This document shows, one piece after another, positions 7,419 to 13,575 of a stretch of 15,012 nt of DNA (its first letter is position 1; each line of letters begins with the position of its first letter). The stretch is from contig JAJDCV010000169.1 in the NCBI GenBank assembly GCA_029260675.1, positions 1 to 15,012 on the forward strand, given 5' to 3'. Position numbers and translations under genes: made by a program. This stretch comes from Phycisphaeraceae bacterium. GTDB lineage: Bacteria; Planctomycetota; Phycisphaerae; Phycisphaerales; Phycisphaeraceae. Below the pieces are notes generated by a model. It did no database searches. It saw only the letters and a list, made by a program, of their open reading frames with translations, and was not told the origin of the DNA.

Positions 7419-8462
7419 ATGGGATATGTTTTTGACGCGATGAATCGGCCCGACGACGAGAACCGTCCCGAACGGGATGGCGAGGCGCCGTCGACGCCCC
7501 CCACCCCCGCCGGGCAGGAACCCGCCGGCGGTGACGCTGAGCATGCCGACCCGGTCGTCGAGCAACAAACAGAGCAGGCGCAGTCACCTGAGATCGTGGC
7601 CCCGGTCTTCAACTTCAGCGATGCCCGCAGCGAGGTAGCGCCACCAACGAGCACCCCAACGTCCCCCGAGCACGAGCCTACCCCCGGCGAGTCACAGCCT
7701 GGAATAGCCACGGTAACCGCACCCCTGAGGATGACTCCGCAGTGGACCGCGAACCTGGACGACCGGCTTGTGGCCTTGACGGAGCCCTCGTCGCAGTTGG
7801 CCGAGGAGTACCGCGCGATCCGGACCACACTGCTGGCGCGTTGGGAGCACAAACGTAACCTGGTTCACACCATCACCAGCGCCACGCCCCAGGAGGGCAA
7901 GACGATCACGAGCCTGAACCTTGGCCTGATCCTGGCCGAGCTGCGCAACCGCAAGACGATCGTGGTCGAGGCGGACCTCCGGCTGCCGACATTCAACAAG
8001 TTGCTGCACCTGGGTGAATCCAAGGGGATGATCGGGTACCTGCGCGGTGAAGCCGGCCTCGGCGAGGTCATCCAGGAACTGGATGGCAATGCGTTAAACA
8101 TCATCACCGCCGGGAGCCGCGCCAGCAACGACGCGGTTCAGTTGCTGAGTAACCAGAGGATGGCGAACCTCCTCCAGGTCCTACGGTCGAAGTACGATCA
8201 TGTGATCATCGACACCCCACCGGTGATCGAGCTGGCGGACGCGGGGATCCTGGGGGGCTTAAGCGACGAGGTGATGCTGATCGCCCGTATCAGCCGGACC
8301 CCCAAGCCGTTGATCGCACAGGCGCTGCGTGCGCTGCGGAGCTACAACGCACCGGTCGCGGGCGTGATCGCCACCGACCAGGAACGGGGCAAGAACCGGT
8401 ACCACTACTACCGTTACGGGTATCGATACCGGTACCGCTATTACGCCAAGCGGGCGGCATGA
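7419..8462 (+). CDS. CpsD/CapB-type bacterial tyrosine autokinase
   Basis: This 347-aa BY-kinase is expected to autophosphorylate on a C-terminal tyrosine cluster and control polymer length through the Wzz partner. It begins MGYVFDAMNR, followed by a roughly 100-residue Pro/Glu/Thr-rich, probably disordered linker (11-108). The kinase domain opens with EEYRAIRTTLL (129-139). Walker A is SATPQEGKT (154-162, K161), Walker A' is IVVEADLRLP (181-190, D186) and Walker B is VIIDTPP (262-268). The tail has nine tyrosines within 328-342, alternating with arginine. The kinase is separate from its membrane activator, as in Gram-positive and exosortase-type systems. An AAGGGA site lies upstream of the ATG. 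It is the last gene of the tight operon. Confidence 0.93.
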   Translation: MGYVFDAMNRPDDENRPERDGEAPSTPPTPAGQEPAGGDAEHADPVVEQQTEQAQSPEIVAPVFNFSDARSEVAPPTSTPTSPEHEPTPGESQPGIATVTAPLRMTPQWTANLDDRLVALTEPSSQLAEEYRAIRTTLLARWEHKRNLVHTITSATPQEGKTITSLNLGLILAELRNRKTIVVEADLRLPTFNKLLHLGESKGMIGYLRGEAGLGEVIQELDGNALNIITAGSRASNDAVQLLSNQRMANLLQVLRSKYDHVIIDTPPVIELADAGILGGLSDEVMLIARISRTPKPLIAQALRALRSYNAPVAGVIATDQERGKNRYHYYRYGYRYRYRYYAKRAA

Positions 8463-8501
8463 CCGTCCAGACACCAAGGGTTCAACAACAAGGAACTACA
8501 G

Positions 8502-8561
8502 ATGAAGATTCGCGCTGACCGGAAGATGCCAGGTTGCGCGGCGACGGGGCGGAGCGGGTGA
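8502..8561 (+). CDS. Possible 19-codon leader ORF
   Basis: An AGGA ribosome binding site (8491-8494) sits 7 bases before an ATG that opens a 19-codon frame (MKIRADRKMPGCAATGRSG). It is the best translation start between the kinase gene and the glycosyltransferase-like gene. It could be a leader peptide, or the surviving start of a gene removed by deletion. The peptide matches nothing I recognise, and an ORF this short is easily random. Confidence 0.2.
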   Translation: MKIRADRKMPGCAATGRSG

Positions 8562-8598
8562 GAGACAGCATGGTGGCCGGCGTGGAGCATCGGCCAAC

Positions 8599-8626
8599 GG
8601 GGGGGGGGAATTGTAGCGGGGCGGGG
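8599..8626 (+). promoter_or_regulatory. Ten-G homopolymer and G-quadruplex-capable leader
   Basis: A run of ten Gs (8599-8608) is followed after 9 bases by GGGG (8618-8621), one C, and GGGG (8623-8626). On the plus (RNA-like) strand these four G-tracts could fold as a quadruplex, although the middle loop is slightly long. It directly precedes the glycosyltransferase-like gene. A stop (TAG 8614-8616) between the run and that gene, in its frame, means tract-length change would affect promoter or translation spacing rather than frame. Confidence 0.4.
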
Positions 8627-8667
8627 TGGAGAAAGTGTGCCGGCATTGGGCCGGACTGGGAAACGAG

Positions 8668-9372
8668 ATGCGGCTAGAAACTACACATGGCCAACCGTCG
8701 CTGCTGATGCTAAGCGACTGCTTCCCCGACCCAGACGGGGACAGCCGGGCTGCGCGTGCCTGGCAGCTGTTGCGCTGTGCCGCGACGACGCACCAGGTCT
8801 ACCTCTCGGCCAAACCGGGCCGGGCGGTCAACCTCGAACAATGGCGCCGTGTCGCCGACATGGCAAGACAGGTCCATATCGAATCGCGCGGGGCCCGGGT
8901 GTTCGCATGGTCCAAGGCTCATCAGGGGCCCGGCGTGTGGGCTCGGCAACGCAGGTTCGATGACCTGCTGATGACCTCGCCGGGAGTCTGGCCGCGTGCC
9001 GACTCGATGGTTGCGGGAATCCGCCTGTGCGACCTGCCCGAAGATAACGATCCGCGGTCGCAGGACTCCGCGGAACCAGTGGGTATGTTTGAGCGTCTGG
9101 TCTGGCCGACGTTAAGACTTGGCCCGGGCCGCTCTCGCGGTCATGTCACGTTGTCGCAGATCCTCGCGGCGTGTGATCATACGCTGGTCGCATCGGCCAA
9201 GCAGTTGAAAGATCTGCCGGCAGCGCATGCACCCGCCGTGAAGATTTGCGGGCCCGGTGCCGGGGATGCGTGGGCGCGTTTGTTCCTGGAAGAGAAGCAG
9301 CAATCTGAATTTGTCCCTCCACAGGTGAACGTCATGCCCGTTCAGCCGGTCCCCTCCCGGAAAGCAGCCTGA
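8668..9372 (+). CDS. Glycosyltransferase-like protein, N-terminal domain only
   Basis: This 234-aa protein (248 aa from a GTG at 8626) resembles the N-terminal Rossmann domain of GT4-type glycosyltransferases, especially the sugar transferases of PEP-CTERM/exosortase EPS loci. The opening SLLMLSDCFPDPDGDSRAAR (11-30) parallels the ILFL-x-FP-P-GD-R start of that family. The HQVYLSA strand follows, and HTLVASAKQLKDL (171-183) occupies the usual 'V-S-x-AD' end of the N-domain. The C-terminal nucleotide-sugar-binding domain is absent: the protein stops about 50 residues later in a Gln/Pro-rich tail. Catalysis is therefore doubtful; it may be a remnant or a regulatory or partner subunit. ATG 8668 is preferred because GGGA lies 7 bases upstream and the 14 extra residues look unconserved. 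Family assignment is by remembered pattern only. Confidence 0.55.
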   Translation: MRLETTHGQPSLLMLSDCFPDPDGDSRAARAWQLLRCAATTHQVYLSAKPGRAVNLEQWRRVADMARQVHIESRGARVFAWSKAHQGPGVWARQRRFDDLLMTSPGVWPRADSMVAGIRLCDLPEDNDPRSQDSAEPVGMFERLVWPTLRLGPGRSRGHVTLSQILAACDHTLVASAKQLKDLPAAHAPAVKICGPGAGDAWARLFLEEKQQSEFVPPQVNVMPVQPVPSRKAA

Positions 9373-9572
9373 CCGGATCGCGATGATCTTCTCACTTGCA
9401 TGATGATGGCATCCCCCCGCCACCGTATGCGTTGACCTATCTTTAAAGCGGTTTCATATTACGCTTGGCATGGTGCCACCGATATATCTACCCGTGTTTG
9501 CCATGCAGGCGGAGCGGCGGGGTTTGTCCCGCTGAGATTGCATGCGCGTTTCGTCGGGCCTACCATCGTTGT
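9373..9572 (+). promoter_or_regulatory. Intergenic region with sigma-70-like promoter and long leader
   Basis: The gap after the glycosyltransferase-like gene holds TTGACC (9432-9437), a 17-base spacer, and CATATT (9455-9460). These score five and four of six against the sigma-70 consensus with ideal spacing. Transcription would begin near 9467, leaving a leader of about 105 bases before the ATG at 9573. The leader has a small GCGGG/CCCGC hairpin near 9516-9531 and no clear Shine-Dalgarno. This suggests the two following genes form a transcription unit separate from the EPS operon. An open frame extends upstream to 9465 but would start at the predicted transcription start. Confidence 0.45.
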
Positions 9573-10214
9573 ATGCCTCCGAAGTCGATCTTCAGCACGA
9601 CGCGAGCCCAGTCCGTGGCCGTCGCCTGCCTGATGGGCCTGGTCCTGGTGTGCGTGACAGGTCTGGCGTATGTACAGGCGGGCAGCGGCCCGGGGTATCT
9701 GAAGAACCCGATCGAGCGCGTTCACAAACTGGAGCAGCCCGACAACGGGAACCGCCCATTGGGTATCCTGTTTGATCTACCCGAGGGCTGGGATGTGCCG
9801 GAGGAAGATCAGGGGGGGCTGGCGCTGGTGGACCCGGACAGGCCGGCCCGCCGGCTCTCGTTGGTGACCATCGGCCTGAAGGAGCAGGCCACCCCGGCCC
9901 AGATGATCTACCGATTTGTTCAGTTGCATCCCGACCCGTCGGTCCGGGCGACGCTCAGGCCGGCCGCGGAACCGTTTGGGTTTTCGCTGGATAATGTAGG
10001 GCTGTCCGGCGCTCAATTCATCGGGACCAGCCAAGACAACACGGGCCGGGTCAGTCAGCACCTGTTCGCATGCCTGTCACCCGACGGGCGACAGTACTGG
10101 TTGATTTACCTGACGGACGCGGTGGATTCCAGCGAAGACGCGGTCGAATCCCTGCGCGCCAACGCCCGGATGCTGCAGGCTGTCTATCAGTCGGCTCGCG
10201 TGTCTGAAGACTGA
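9573..10214 (+). CDS. Membrane-anchored protein of unknown function
   Basis: This 213-aa protein has one N-terminal hydrophobic helix (about 12-36, AQSVAVACLMGLVLVCVTGL core), read as a signal anchor or signal peptide, and a soluble domain outside the cytoplasm. The soluble part starts LGILFDLPEGWDVPEE, runs through LALVDPDRPARRLSLVTIGL, and ends in a helix-rich SSEDAVESLRANARMLQAVY. This alternation (amphipathic 'F-LP-GW' opening, beta strands, closing helix) recalls PsbP/Mog1-like folds, but that is only a visual guess and I do not recognise a named family. The start at 9573 is chosen because the hydrophobic helix follows directly; the frame opens earlier at 9465 with a Cys-rich, unconvincing N-terminus. 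The next gene begins 25 bases downstream and also encodes an exported protein. Confidence 0.65.
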   Translation: MPPKSIFSTTRAQSVAVACLMGLVLVCVTGLAYVQAGSGPGYLKNPIERVHKLEQPDNGNRPLGILFDLPEGWDVPEEDQGGLALVDPDRPARRLSLVTIGLKEQATPAQMIYRFVQLHPDPSVRATLRPAAEPFGFSLDNVGLSGAQFIGTSQDNTGRVSQHLFACLSPDGRQYWLIYLTDAVDSSEDAVESLRANARMLQAVYQSARVSED

Positions 10215-10239
10215 TCCCGACGGCGGAGAAAGGACCGAG

Positions 10240-11541
10240 ATGATCTCAACACGTATCTTTCTGGCCTGTGTGCTGTTGGCCTCGTGCTTCCCCCGTGGGC
10301 TTGCCCACGGGCAGGTTGCGGATGACGCGGGTGTCCGGCAACGCTGGAGTGAGCAGGCGTACGGGATGTCCCTGGCCCCACCGCCCGGGTCGACCCAGGT
10401 GCAGCAGACCGCCGACGGCGCGCTGGTCAAGTTCCTGACACAAGACCCCGCCACGATCAGTGTCTACATCAGGCGTAGCCGCAGTGACCTGAATCTCGCG
10501 GGCGTGAAAGACAAGGCGTTGCGTGAGTTTGGTTTCCGCTACCCCTCCGCGGTGACACTCGCGCAGGACAGCGAGCCGGTCACGGTCGCGGACAGGCAGG
10601 GCCTTGGGCTTTATCTGCTTGTCCCCGATGAGAAGAACGGCGACTGGGTGTTCGGGCAGGTGTATGCCTTGATCGACCCGACCACTTTGGCGATTTTCCA
10701 ACTCGACTGCAACGCCGGTGATTTCGATCCGACGATCAAGACGGTCCTGGCGACGATCCAGAGCGTGAGCCTGGCCGATCCGGCGGAATTGGACCGTATC
10801 CGAACCCAACGGATCGAGGCGGGCCGGGCCTGGCTGGAGTCGATCAAAACCGAGCAGGTCAAGTCCGCGTTGGTCCCCGAGCAGTGGCTGAGGATCACGG
10901 CCGGCGGCAAAGACGTGGGGTACATGCGGATCCGTCACCACGACGAAGCCGACCACGTCCCGCCGGGCACGGGGGTCGCCATCCAATCGCACCTCATCGA
11001 AGGCGATCAAACCTACGACACCGAGGGCAAGTTCTTCGAAGCCGACGACCGGACGGTCGAGTTCTGGACGGTCACGACCACGCTGCGGATACCCCAGTCC
11101 GGGCCGCGCAACCCCGACGCCCCGCCGCAGCCGGAAATCCAGAACTGGCGGCAGACCGGGCTCCGCGACGGCAACGCCCTGGAGGTTTCACAAGAAACCC
11201 CCACGAGCATCAAGCAACTGCCCTGGAAGATCCCGCCGTTCCCCTACCTCTCACAGGTCAATCAGTACGTCCTGCCCGCGCTGCTCCCCCGCGACGAGCC
11301 CACGGAGTTAACGTTCTACGGCTTCCACCAGAACGCGCGGAAACTCTCGCTGCGCACCTACCGGATCGAGCCGTTGCCCGGGGGCGCGTACCGTGTTTAC
11401 GAACGGCCTGCCCCTGACCGGGCCGAACGGATCGCGACCTTCAGCCCCACCGGCCGCCTGATCGAACGACGCATGCCCGACGGCCGGGTCTACCTCGCAA
11501 CCACGCCGCAGGAGTTGAAACGGATATGGGGGGCGATGTGA
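10240..11541 (+). CDS. Exported protein of unknown function, two-part
   Basis: This 433-aa protein has an export signal: MISTRIFLACVLLASC fits a lipoprotein signal with lipobox LASC (C16), or alternatively a signal peptidase I site after AHG (22-24). The first domain (about 40-180) has the same general layout as the neighbour upstream: GMSLAPPPGS, then ALVKFLTQDPATISVYIRRS, then a closing helix FDPTIKTVLATIQSV. The second domain (about 210-433) begins WLRITAGGKDVGYMRIRHH and is strand-rich with a Pro-rich insert (285-300). It ends GRLIERRMPDGRVYLATTPQELKRIW, a pattern suggesting a folded beta-sandwich-like unit. I do not recognise the family. An AAAGGA site lies upstream of the ATG. It probably forms an operon with the preceding gene, 25 bases away, and both products probably act in the cell envelope. 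Confidence 0.75.
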   Translation: MISTRIFLACVLLASCFPRGLAHGQVADDAGVRQRWSEQAYGMSLAPPPGSTQVQQTADGALVKFLTQDPATISVYIRRSRSDLNLAGVKDKALREFGFRYPSAVTLAQDSEPVTVADRQGLGLYLLVPDEKNGDWVFGQVYALIDPTTLAIFQLDCNAGDFDPTIKTVLATIQSVSLADPAELDRIRTQRIEAGRAWLESIKTEQVKSALVPEQWLRITAGGKDVGYMRIRHHDEADHVPPGTGVAIQSHLIEGDQTYDTEGKFFEADDRTVEFWTVTTTLRIPQSGPRNPDAPPQPEIQNWRQTGLRDGNALEVSQETPTSIKQLPWKIPPFPYLSQVNQYVLPALLPRDEPTELTFYGFHQNARKLSLRTYRIEPLPGGAYRVYERPAPDRAERIATFSPTGRLIERRMPDGRVYLATTPQELKRIWGAM

Positions 11542-11566
11542 GGTCGTCGGTATCGTCAGACAAACT

Positions 11567-11637
11567 CGCTAAACCGCAAGCATGTTCTGACACGCCCCGG
11601 ATAACCTTACGCCTCCGGCTACGCTTGCGGTTTAGCG
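11567..11637. repeat. Left REP pair (BIME-like), 15-bp perfect arms
   Basis: CGCTAAACCGCAAGC (11567-11581) and GCTTGCGGTTTAGCG (11623-11637) are perfect reverse complements with 41 bases between. Inside lies a second short pairing, CCGGA with TCCGG. The structure begins 25 bases after the stop of the exported-protein gene and could also serve as its transcript 3' end. The right arm is followed by an AT-rich GGATAAAATC (11643-11652) before the transposase ATG. Confidence 0.85.
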
Positions 11638-11658
11638 GCTTAGGATAAAATCGCCGCT

Positions 11659-12243
11659 ATGATCATCGCTCACCACCTCATGTGGACACTCTACGGTTGG
11701 TGGCTGCCTAACGATCCGCGAGGATCGACCTCACATACGATCCACAGCGACCCACTGAAAGACCTGGGTGAAGTTCACTTCGGTAGAAAAAGACTCCAAC
11801 CCGCAGGCAGAGATATTCGTGCGTTTTACAACCAGGCCGCCGGTCGCCTCCGGCACGAACTGTTGTCTTTTTCCCCAAACTAGTTCCCCGCGGTTGCCGA
11901 TGCCTTCGATGAAGGCATCCGTCAATGCGGTTATACATGTTATGCGATGGCGATCATGCCCGATCATGTCCACCTGGTCATCCGCAAACACAAGGATCAG
12001 GCCGAAGTGATGATTGATCAGTTACAGAAGTGGACGAGGGAACACCTGGCTGTATCGGGGTTAAGGCTGCAAGGGCATCCCGCCTGGACACGAGGCGGGT
12101 ACAAGGTATTTCTGGATTCGCCCGACGACATCTGGCGCACGATCCGATATGTGGAGCAGAACCCGGTGAAGCAGAAGATGCCCATCCAGCATTGGGATTT
12201 CATCACAACTTATGATAATTGGCCGTTTCACAAGGATCGCTAA
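11659..12243 (+). pseudogene. REP-associated tyrosine transposase (Y1/IS200-like), interrupted by an amber codon
   Basis: Read through one in-frame TAG (11881-11883, codon 75), the frame gives a 194-codon Y1-type transposase. The N-terminal part carries TLYGWWLPNDPRGS and LGEVHFGRKRLQPAGRDIRAFY. After the TAG the same frame continues FPAVADAFDEGIRQCGYTCY, the HUH motif in MPDHVHLV (H103, H105), then DSPDDIWRTIRYVEQNP (candidate catalytic Tyr 164) and HWDFITTYDNWP. No frameshift exists: the only lesion is TAG, which a single C-to-T change from CAG would create. The C-terminal part also has its own ATG at 11947, keeping HUH and Tyr but losing the N-terminal third. The final TAA lies inside the right REP arm. 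RAYTs nick and join REP DNA. It is probably inactive unless the stop is suppressed. Confidence 0.8.
11899..11919 (+). repeat. Perfect 9-bp hairpin just after the amber codon
   Basis: GATGCCTTC and GAAGGCATC flank GAT, giving a perfect 9-bp stem with a 3-base loop starting 15 bases after the TAG at 11881. It lies in coding sequence (residues near ADAFDEGI). Its position relative to the stop resembles structures that stimulate recoding in other systems, but no such function is shown here. Confidence 0.5.
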
Positions 12244-12308
12244 CCCGCAAGCGTGTCCGGAGGCATCAAGACAAACAGTGCGTGACAGAATACGCTTGCG
12301 GTTTAGCG
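12238..12308. repeat. Right REP pair (BIME-like), 16 of 17 bp arms
   Basis: CGCTAACCCGCAAGCGT (12238-12254) and ACGCTTGCGGTTTAGCG (12292-12308) are complementary at 16 of 17 positions. The transposase stop codon TAA (12241-12243) is part of the left arm, so gene end and repeat are fused. The right arm is followed by TATTATAAA (12312-12320), a -10-like sequence 41 bases before the phoH ATG, without a matching -35. Confidence 0.85.
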
Positions 12309-12352
12309 GTGTATTATAAAGGTGTATCGAGCCTTGATCTGTATCGGGCCAC

Positions 12353-13393
12353 ATGGGAGACGCTTGCGTTTTGGACATCACACTCGAACTACCAGACGGC
12401 GATCAGCGGGTCGGGGTGACCGGTGCGGCGGAGCGGAATCTTAAGATTCTCCGTGAGACGCTGGGTGTGCATATCACCGCGCGGAACGGTGTGTTGACGA
12501 TCAACGGGGACGACGCGGCGGTCGGGCAGGCGTCGCGGATCATCGAGCGGTTGACCGACTCGGCGATGCGTGACGAGCCGATGACCCGCAAGCAACTGGT
12601 TGATGCGATCGCGGCGGTGACGAGTCTGCCCCACGCCGGGGCCGCGGTCGCCCCGGGGAGTATCGCCCGGCAGTCAGAAAGCGACATCGCGTACGGCATG
12701 GATGTCTATCTGCCTGACAAGCGCATCAAGGCGATGACCGAGGGGCAGCGCCATTATCTTCAGGCGATCTTCGAAAACGACCTGACGTTCTGCTCCGGGC
12801 CGGCGGGGACGGGCAAGACGTACCTGGCGGTGGCGGTGGCGGTGGCGATGCTCAAGCGCGGGCAGGTGCGCAAACTGGTGCTGGTGCGACCCGCGGTCGA
12901 GGCGGGTGAGAAGTTGGGGTTTTTGCCCGGTGACTTGCAGGACAAGGTCAACCCGTACCTTCGGCCGTTGCTGGATGCGCTGCACGACATGATGGAGTTC
13001 GAGCATATCCAGCGTTTCATGGCCTGTGACCTGATCGAGATCGTGCCCTTGGCCTTCATGCGGGGACGGACGCTGAATGACGCGCTGATCATTCTCGATG
13101 AAGCCCAGAACACGACCAAGGGGCAGATGCTGATGTTCCTGACCCGGCTGGGGATGGGCGGGAAGATGATCGTGACCGGGGACACGTCACAGATCGACCT
13201 GGACGACCCCCGCGAGTCGGGGCTGATCGATGCGGTGAGGCGGCTGAGGCGGATCCGTGGCGTGGGGATGGTCACCCTCGACAGCGTGGATATCGTCCGG
13301 CACAACCTGGTTCAGCGGATCGTCAAGGCGTATGAGTGCGGTCAATCCGGGGGTTCTGGGGGCTCTGGGGCGGGGGATACCCCAAGCACGTGA
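12353..13393 (+). CDS. phoH: PhoH-family ATPase (YbeZ-like)
   Basis: This 346-aa cytoplasmic P-loop protein belongs to the PhoH/YbeZ family, which is linked to RNA metabolism and usually sits with ybeY. A short KH-like N-terminal part (about 9-70, ITLELPDGDQRVGVTGAAERN) precedes the PhoH core. Walker A is GPAGTGKT (149-156), followed by LVRPAVEAGEKLGFLPGDL (177-195), Walker B LIILDEAQN (245-253) and the family signature VTGDTSQIDL (274-283). The length is typical. The C-terminus carries an unusual Gly/Ser tail (GQSGGSGGSGAGDTPST). The ATG at 12353 lacks a strong ribosome binding site; a TTG at 12371 is a less likely alternative. The RAYT/REP module ends only 43 bases upstream and may have displaced or supplied its promoter. 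Confidence 0.95.
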   Translation: MGDACVLDITLELPDGDQRVGVTGAAERNLKILRETLGVHITARNGVLTINGDDAAVGQASRIIERLTDSAMRDEPMTRKQLVDAIAAVTSLPHAGAAVAPGSIARQSESDIAYGMDVYLPDKRIKAMTEGQRHYLQAIFENDLTFCSGPAGTGKTYLAVAVAVAMLKRGQVRKLVLVRPAVEAGEKLGFLPGDLQDKVNPYLRPLLDALHDMMEFEHIQRFMACDLIEIVPLAFMRGRTLNDALIILDEAQNTTKGQMLMFLTRLGMGGKMIVTGDTSQIDLDDPRESGLIDAVRRLRRIRGVGMVTLDSVDIVRHNLVQRIVKAYECGQSGGSGGSGAGDTPST

Positions 13394-13575
13394 GTGTCTG
13401 ATAAAATCTCCGGGCGGTTCACGATCAGGTCGGCCCGATAACCGCCTGGCCCCTTCGGCAGCCTCCGTTGCCCCCGGGGCCCAAAGGGGCGAGAAGTGGG
13501 CCTTGAACCTGGTCGATGACCGTAGGGTGGGCGTTTTGTCGCGTTCACGATCCCGAGGAACCCAAGCGATCCAGC

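Larger units (their letters stand above)
11567..12309. mobile_element. REP/BIME-flanked RAYT module
   Basis: A transposase-like gene is enclosed by two palindrome pairs. Inner 27-base units at 11611-11637 (plus) and 12238-12264 (minus) match at 24 of 27 positions in opposite orientation. The outer arms are 11567-11581 and 12292-12308. A 19-base sequence, TACGCTTGCGGTTTAGCGG, is repeated exactly at 11620-11638 and 12291-12309. This is the arrangement expected of a REP-associated tyrosine transposase and its repeats. Such elements are usually vertically kept, with the enzyme spreading the repeats rather than itself. No target-site duplication is obvious. Confidence 0.8.

Noticed and set aside
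10246..11010. 254-codon minus-strand frame opposite the 433-aa exported protein
   Set aside because: The plus-strand frame has a signal sequence, a ribosome binding site and operon spacing; the antisense frame shows none of these.
11567..12309. CRISPR-like array, considered because of repeated palindromic units
   Set aside because: Only two palindrome pairs surround a transposase gene; there are no regular spacers and no cas genes.
13440..13500. Possible intrinsic terminator after phoH (GGCCCCTT paired with AAGGGGC)
   Set aside because: The 7-bp stem encloses about 28 bases and is not followed by a T-run, so it does not meet terminator criteria.
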